A stretch of 41,923 nucleotides of DNA from a virus. Both the position numbers and the translations under genes were made by a program. Every line of letters starts with the position of its first letter. Positions within the stretch are counted from its first letter, which is position 1. The stretch is taken from positions 1-41,923 of the IMG/VR virus record IMGVR_UViG_3300046755_000360, one strand, 5' to 3'. Of this stretch, positions 39,361-41,923 are shown piece after piece. A model generated the notes under the pieces. That model did no database searches, had not been told where the DNA came from, and saw nothing but the letters and a program-made list of their open reading frames with translations.

Positions 39361-40224
39361 ATGAACCTCATAGACAACTGGCGGCGGATCGCCTTTCGAA
39401 GCTATTCGATGTGGAGCCTGTACCTTGGCCTCCTCGCCCTCTTGGGCAGCGAAATCCTCTACGGGTTTTTCGGCATCGAGGCGGACCCCTACCCGCTTGG
39501 CAAGGCCGCTCTTGCGTTCTTCATTATCGGCATCTTCGGGCGCTTGATCCGGCAGGATGCGCAAAGCGTTGTTTTCCGCCGAGGCCTGTTCCTCACAGCC
39601 TTTGCCTACGGTTTGGTGATGTTGTTCCAATCGCTGGGCGGTGCGGTCATCGAGGACCGACAGGTGCCGGAGTATCGCCATGAAGTCCGCATTGAACAGC
39701 GCGCCTTAATCATCCCGGCGATGGCCGGGGCCCCTGCGAAGCTGGTCAAGGCCGGGGGTGTCGCACCCGAAGGCAAGTTCTTGGCGCTCGCCGTGCCGTT
39801 TATTGGCGAGTGGGAGGGCTTGCGGCTGGTGGCCTACAAGGATGTTGTCGGCGTCTGGACAGTCTGCTTTGGGGAGACGAAGGGCGTGCGGCCCGGTGAC
39901 CGCTACACCGTAGCAGAGTGCGAAGCCATTCTCGCCCGCGAGATACTGAGCTACAGGCAAGGTCTGCACCGCTACTTCACCCCATCGACCTTGTCCGATC
40001 GGCTTCCCGCCAAGCGTGATGTGGCCTATGTCAGCCTTGCCTACAATGTCGGCGTGTCGCGGGCCGGGACGGCCACGGCGACCAAGCGTCTGAATGCGGG
40101 TGATGTGCCGGGCGGCTGCGAAGCGCTGACCTGGTACAATAAGGCGGGCGGCCGCGTATGGCGCGGCCTTGTGCGGCGCCGCTCTGCTGAGAAAGTGTTC
40201 TGTATGGCCGGGGTGATCGCATGA
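39361..40224 (+). CDS. Holin-like/GH24 lysozyme fusion endolysin
   Basis: 287-residue fusion. Residues 1-100 contain three predicted membrane helices (about 17-37, 48-64, 74-94) and begin MNLIDNWRRIAFRSYSMW, resembling DUF7940 holin-like proteins. Residues 140-287 are a phage T4-type lysozyme (GH24) with the triad E152-x8-D161-x5-T167 in WEGLRLVAYKDVVGVWT. Charge distribution (RR before TM1, RLIRQ and RR between TM2 and TM3) predicts N-inside and the lysozyme outside. AAGGA six bases before ATG 39361 fixes the start. A hairpin CCCCG-CCTG-CGGGG lies 25-40 bp upstream. Confidence 0.9.
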   Translation: MNLIDNWRRIAFRSYSMWSLYLGLLALLGSEILYGFFGIEADPYPLGKAALAFFIIGIFGRLIRQDAQSVVFRRGLFLTAFAYGLVMLFQSLGGAVIEDRQVPEYRHEVRIEQRALIIPAMAGAPAKLVKAGGVAPEGKFLALAVPFIGEWEGLRLVAYKDVVGVWTVCFGETKGVRPGDRYTVAECEAILAREILSYRQGLHRYFTPSTLSDRLPAKRDVAYVSLAYNVGVSRAGTATATKRLNAGDVPGGCEALTWYNKAGGRVWRGLVRRRSAEKVFCMAGVIA

Positions 40225-40505
40225 TCTACGAGCTCGTAACAATTCTCGCCTTGTTCGCGGTCCAAATTGCAGACGTTTGGACAACCAATCAAATTCTTGC
40301 CCGCGGCGGCCGTGAGCTGAACCCGATCATGAAGTGGATCATGGATAAGACCGGCGATCAGTGGTCGGTGGTGAAGGTGGCGGCCGCGCTGATCGTATCC
40401 GCTTTCCTTTGGGCCGATGGGAATATCTCGGCCGTCTGGATCATCACCGCGATCACGGGGCTCGTTGCCCTGAACAACTATCGGGTTTTGCGAGGCATGA
40501 GATGA
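40221..40505 (+). CDS. DUF5658 membrane protein (holin candidate)
   Basis: 94-residue protein with three membrane helices (3-20, 49-66, 69-84) and the DUF5658 signature ADVWTTNQILARGGRELNPIM. It lies between the endolysin and spanin genes with ATGA junctions on both sides, so it is a holin or antiholin candidate; the family's function is not established. Confidence 0.75.
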   Translation: MIYELVTILALFAVQIADVWTTNQILARGGRELNPIMKWIMDKTGDQWSVVKVAAALIVSAFLWADGNISAVWIITAITGLVALNNYRVLRGMR

Positions 40506-40789
40506 TCGGGGCAGCCCTGATTTCTCGCCTTGCGCCCTACCTGGTCGCCGCCGCACTGGCCGGTGGCGGCGTCTGGTGGGTCATGGGCCTCAGAGAAGAG
40601 AACGCCGCCCTACGGTCCGATGTTGACCGACTGACAAGGGTGCTGGCCGGATGCACGGCCCGCGCAAACAACCTCATAGAGGACAGTGAAAGCGATGCCA
40701 AAGTCGATAACATGCCTGATCTTCGTGCCGTTCCTGATGAGTGGCTGTTCGTGGTTCCTGACACCCCCGGCCCCTCCACCATTTATTGA
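40502..40789 (+). CDS. Inner-membrane spanin (Rz-like)
   Basis: 95-residue protein with a single N-terminal membrane anchor (YLVAAALAGGGVWWVMGL) followed by a coiled coil (REENAALRSDVDRLTRVL) in the periplasm. Together with the overlapping lipoprotein gene it matches the Rz/Rz1 two-component spanin that fuses inner and outer membranes at lysis. Confidence 0.82.
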   Translation: MIGAALISRLAPYLVAAALAGGGVWWVMGLREENAALRSDVDRLTRVLAGCTARANNLIEDSESDAKVDNMPDLRAVPDEWLFVVPDTPGPSTIY

Positions 40790-40937
40790 GACCGCGTTTT
40801 GTGACGTCGAAGAGAAGCGCCGGTTCACTCGCGAGGAGATCGATTGGCGCGCGAAGAACGCGCCTTGGAATCTGAGGCGGGATTACAAGACCAACCTGAC
40901 CTTCGAGCGAGAGTGCGAGGATGAAGCGGCTAAGTGA
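40695..40937 (+). CDS. Outer-membrane spanin lipoprotein (Rz1-like)
   Basis: 80-residue lipoprotein: signal MPKSITCLIFVPFLMSGC with lipobox LMSGC, then the proline-rich TPPAPPPF typical of Rz1. It starts inside the i-spanin gene in the +1 frame and continues past it by 148 bp. GTG 40686 is an alternative start. Longer than lambda Rz1, with an acidic/basic tail (KRRFTREEIDWRAKN). Confidence 0.85.
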   Translation: MPKSITCLIFVPFLMSGCSWFLTPPAPPPFIETAFCDVEEKRRFTREEIDWRAKNAPWNLRRDYKTNLTFERECEDEAAK

Positions 40938-41024
40938 CGCCTTGGCGATCGCCCCGTATGGGTTATGTCTGGTTTGCAGAATCACCACCAATGATGAAAG
41001 CTTTACTGGCTAGTATTAGTAAAT

Positions 41025-41054
41025 TTGAAAAGCTACGCACCCATGTTATATATT
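41025..41054 (+). promoter_or_regulatory. Promoter of right-end unit
   Basis: TTGAAA (41025-41030) and TATATT (41049-41054) with 18 bp spacing, or TATATA (41047) with 16. It lies in a visibly AT-richer stretch after the spanins. The start site would fall at or just before ATG 41059. Confidence 0.6.
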
Positions 41055-41058
41055 TCCT

Positions 41059-41235
41059 ATGTGTAAGAATGATCGACACAATCATGAAGCTAGCGACCGC
41101 ACCCGGTCGGACGACGCCTGTGACGCGGCGAACAAGCTTTTTGATGCTATATTTCAGGACGATACGTTGGAAAAGTCAGTAAAAAGAGATCATTCAGATG
41201 GCGCATTCCGAGGAAAAAAACCTTTCCGTTTATGA
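41059..41235 (+). CDS. Small hypothetical protein at right end
   Basis: 58-residue frame (MCKNDRHNHEASDRTRSDDACDAANKLFDAIFQDD...). It follows the promoter closely with no visible ribosome site (possibly leaderless) and overlaps the next gene by 37 bp. No family; may be a short regulatory or leader gene. Confidence 0.4.
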   Translation: MCKNDRHNHEASDRTRSDDACDAANKLFDAIFQDDTLEKSVKRDHSDGAFRGKKPFRL

Positions 41236-41923
41236 GTTTATTTATGTCGACTGGAGGCGCGTTGCTAGTCTGATCGCTCAAATGGACCCGAACGGGGTCA
41301 TGACGGCGTTAGAGACCACATCAGCTCGCGACAAAGCCGTTTCACTAGATCTAGAAACCGCAGGTGAAGCGGGGATACCTTTGGTCAAAAAAGGTTCTCT
41401 GGGCGCAACCCTGCAAGGTCAAGCTGGCTATGCGGCCTCGGTTAATAAGAGCTTTGACGCATCCGACATCGCTCCGCAGACGCTACTCTCACTACTTGAC
41501 CATAGAGGAATGATCTTCCGAGATGCCAGCAAAGGAACATTTGGGTCAATTGCATTGATGCGGGGTAACTTGCACATACTGGATTTGGGCATGATTTCTG
41601 AAAGTTGGCATCAATTCGAAAGCGAAGGCGAGCAAGGATTCGGTGCAGTGGCGGGCAAACTCTTCGACGATCCAGTCGCACTCCTATTCGGGGCCGGGAA
41701 AAAGACTTGGTCTCCCTTCAAGCGAGAGTATTGGCAATTGGGCGCTTCCAGTATCCTCACGCACGGTCACCATATCGCTGGAAAATGGAGTATCTTGGGG
41801 GTGATTTCGAAAATGCCCGAAGCCAAGTCTTCCAATTCAAAAGCTAATAGTTTTCCCGACGGACACCGTATCCCTACTATGCTTGAGGGAATGGATGAAC
41901 TTAAACAGGAAGTGGGTTGTCCG
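41199..41923 (+). CDS. Partial protein at right edge (possible DUF6414-like)
   Basis: Open frame of 241 codons that leaves the window without a stop. It begins MAHSEEKNLSVYEFIYVDWRRVASLIAQMDPNGV, whose 'YxFIYxD...V.S...AQ' opening resembles the DUF6414 group found in some accessory loci; this similarity is by eye and weak. The codon use has more A/T at third positions than the phage late genes. AAGAGA precedes the start. Either phage cargo or flanking host DNA. Confidence 0.55.

Noticed and set aside
40947-40960. GGCGATCGCC palindrome
   Set aside because: A single 10-bp palindrome of a common type; no repeats or context to support a site.
40934-41182. 82-aa plus-strand frame after the o-spanin
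   Set aside because: ATGA-type junction with the o-spanin but irregular composition and a promoter inside it; more likely non-coding.
1-41923. CRISPR array or insertion sequences
   Set aside because: No regularly spaced repeats of CRISPR type and no transposase-like frames were seen.

Overview
The window is almost entirely a temperate tailed-phage genome (a prophage or a phage genome opened at the integrase). Its closest-looking protein families, high GC content and gene mix (NusG-like regulator, DUF2303, DUF5131, a DUF7940-like holin domain, DUF5658) suggest an alphaproteobacterial host, probably a member of the Rhodobacteraceae; that host call is inference from family recognition, not from a search. 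The virion parts form a chimera: the head module is lambda-like (Nu1-type small terminase, GpA large terminase, GpB portal, ClpP-type protease with a nested scaffold, GpD decoration, GpE capsid), while the tail is a P2-like contractile tail (gpV, W, J, I, collar fibre, FI sheath, FII tube, E/E', tape measure, U, X, D).

Layout. Positions 1-8629 (minus strand) are one compact early-left operon of about 18 mostly small genes with ATGA/TGATG junctions. It runs from a leftward promoter near 8660-8685 and ends with a tyrosine integrase. It carries an HNH endonuclease, an NYN-domain protein, DUF2303, DUF5131 (Gp37/Gp68) and ASCH-domain proteins. Positions 8650-9840 are the immunity region: a short Cro/C1-type repressor on the minus strand, a secreted protein gene behind it, and divergent promoters covered by 18-bp operators of the form ATAGG-N8-CCTAT. 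Both immunity-region transcripts appear to be leaderless.

Positions 9838-16571 (plus strand) are the early-right region: small regulators, DUF1937, an N4/N6 DNA methyltransferase, a helix-turn-helix replication protein whose gene contains iterons, and a NusG-like antiterminator fused to a zinc ribbon. Three reverse-strand cargo genes are set into this operon at 10380, 11766 and 12855, two of them overlapping the plus-strand genes tail to tail. Positions 16557-16918 are a gene-free, structured stretch that ends in two intrinsic terminators just before the late genes, which is where a NusG-like antiterminator would be expected to act.

Positions 16948-38689 are the late structural cluster, in the order minor tail Z-like, head, baseplate, fibre, sheath/tube, E with a programmed -1 frameshift, tape measure, U-X-D. 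Positions 38686-40937 hold lysis genes: a membrane-anchored protein, a multi-TM-lysozyme fusion, a DUF5658 membrane protein, and an i-spanin with an overlapping o-spanin lipoprotein. From about 41025 a separately promoted, more AT-rich unit begins; its last gene runs off the window and is either phage cargo or flanking host DNA.
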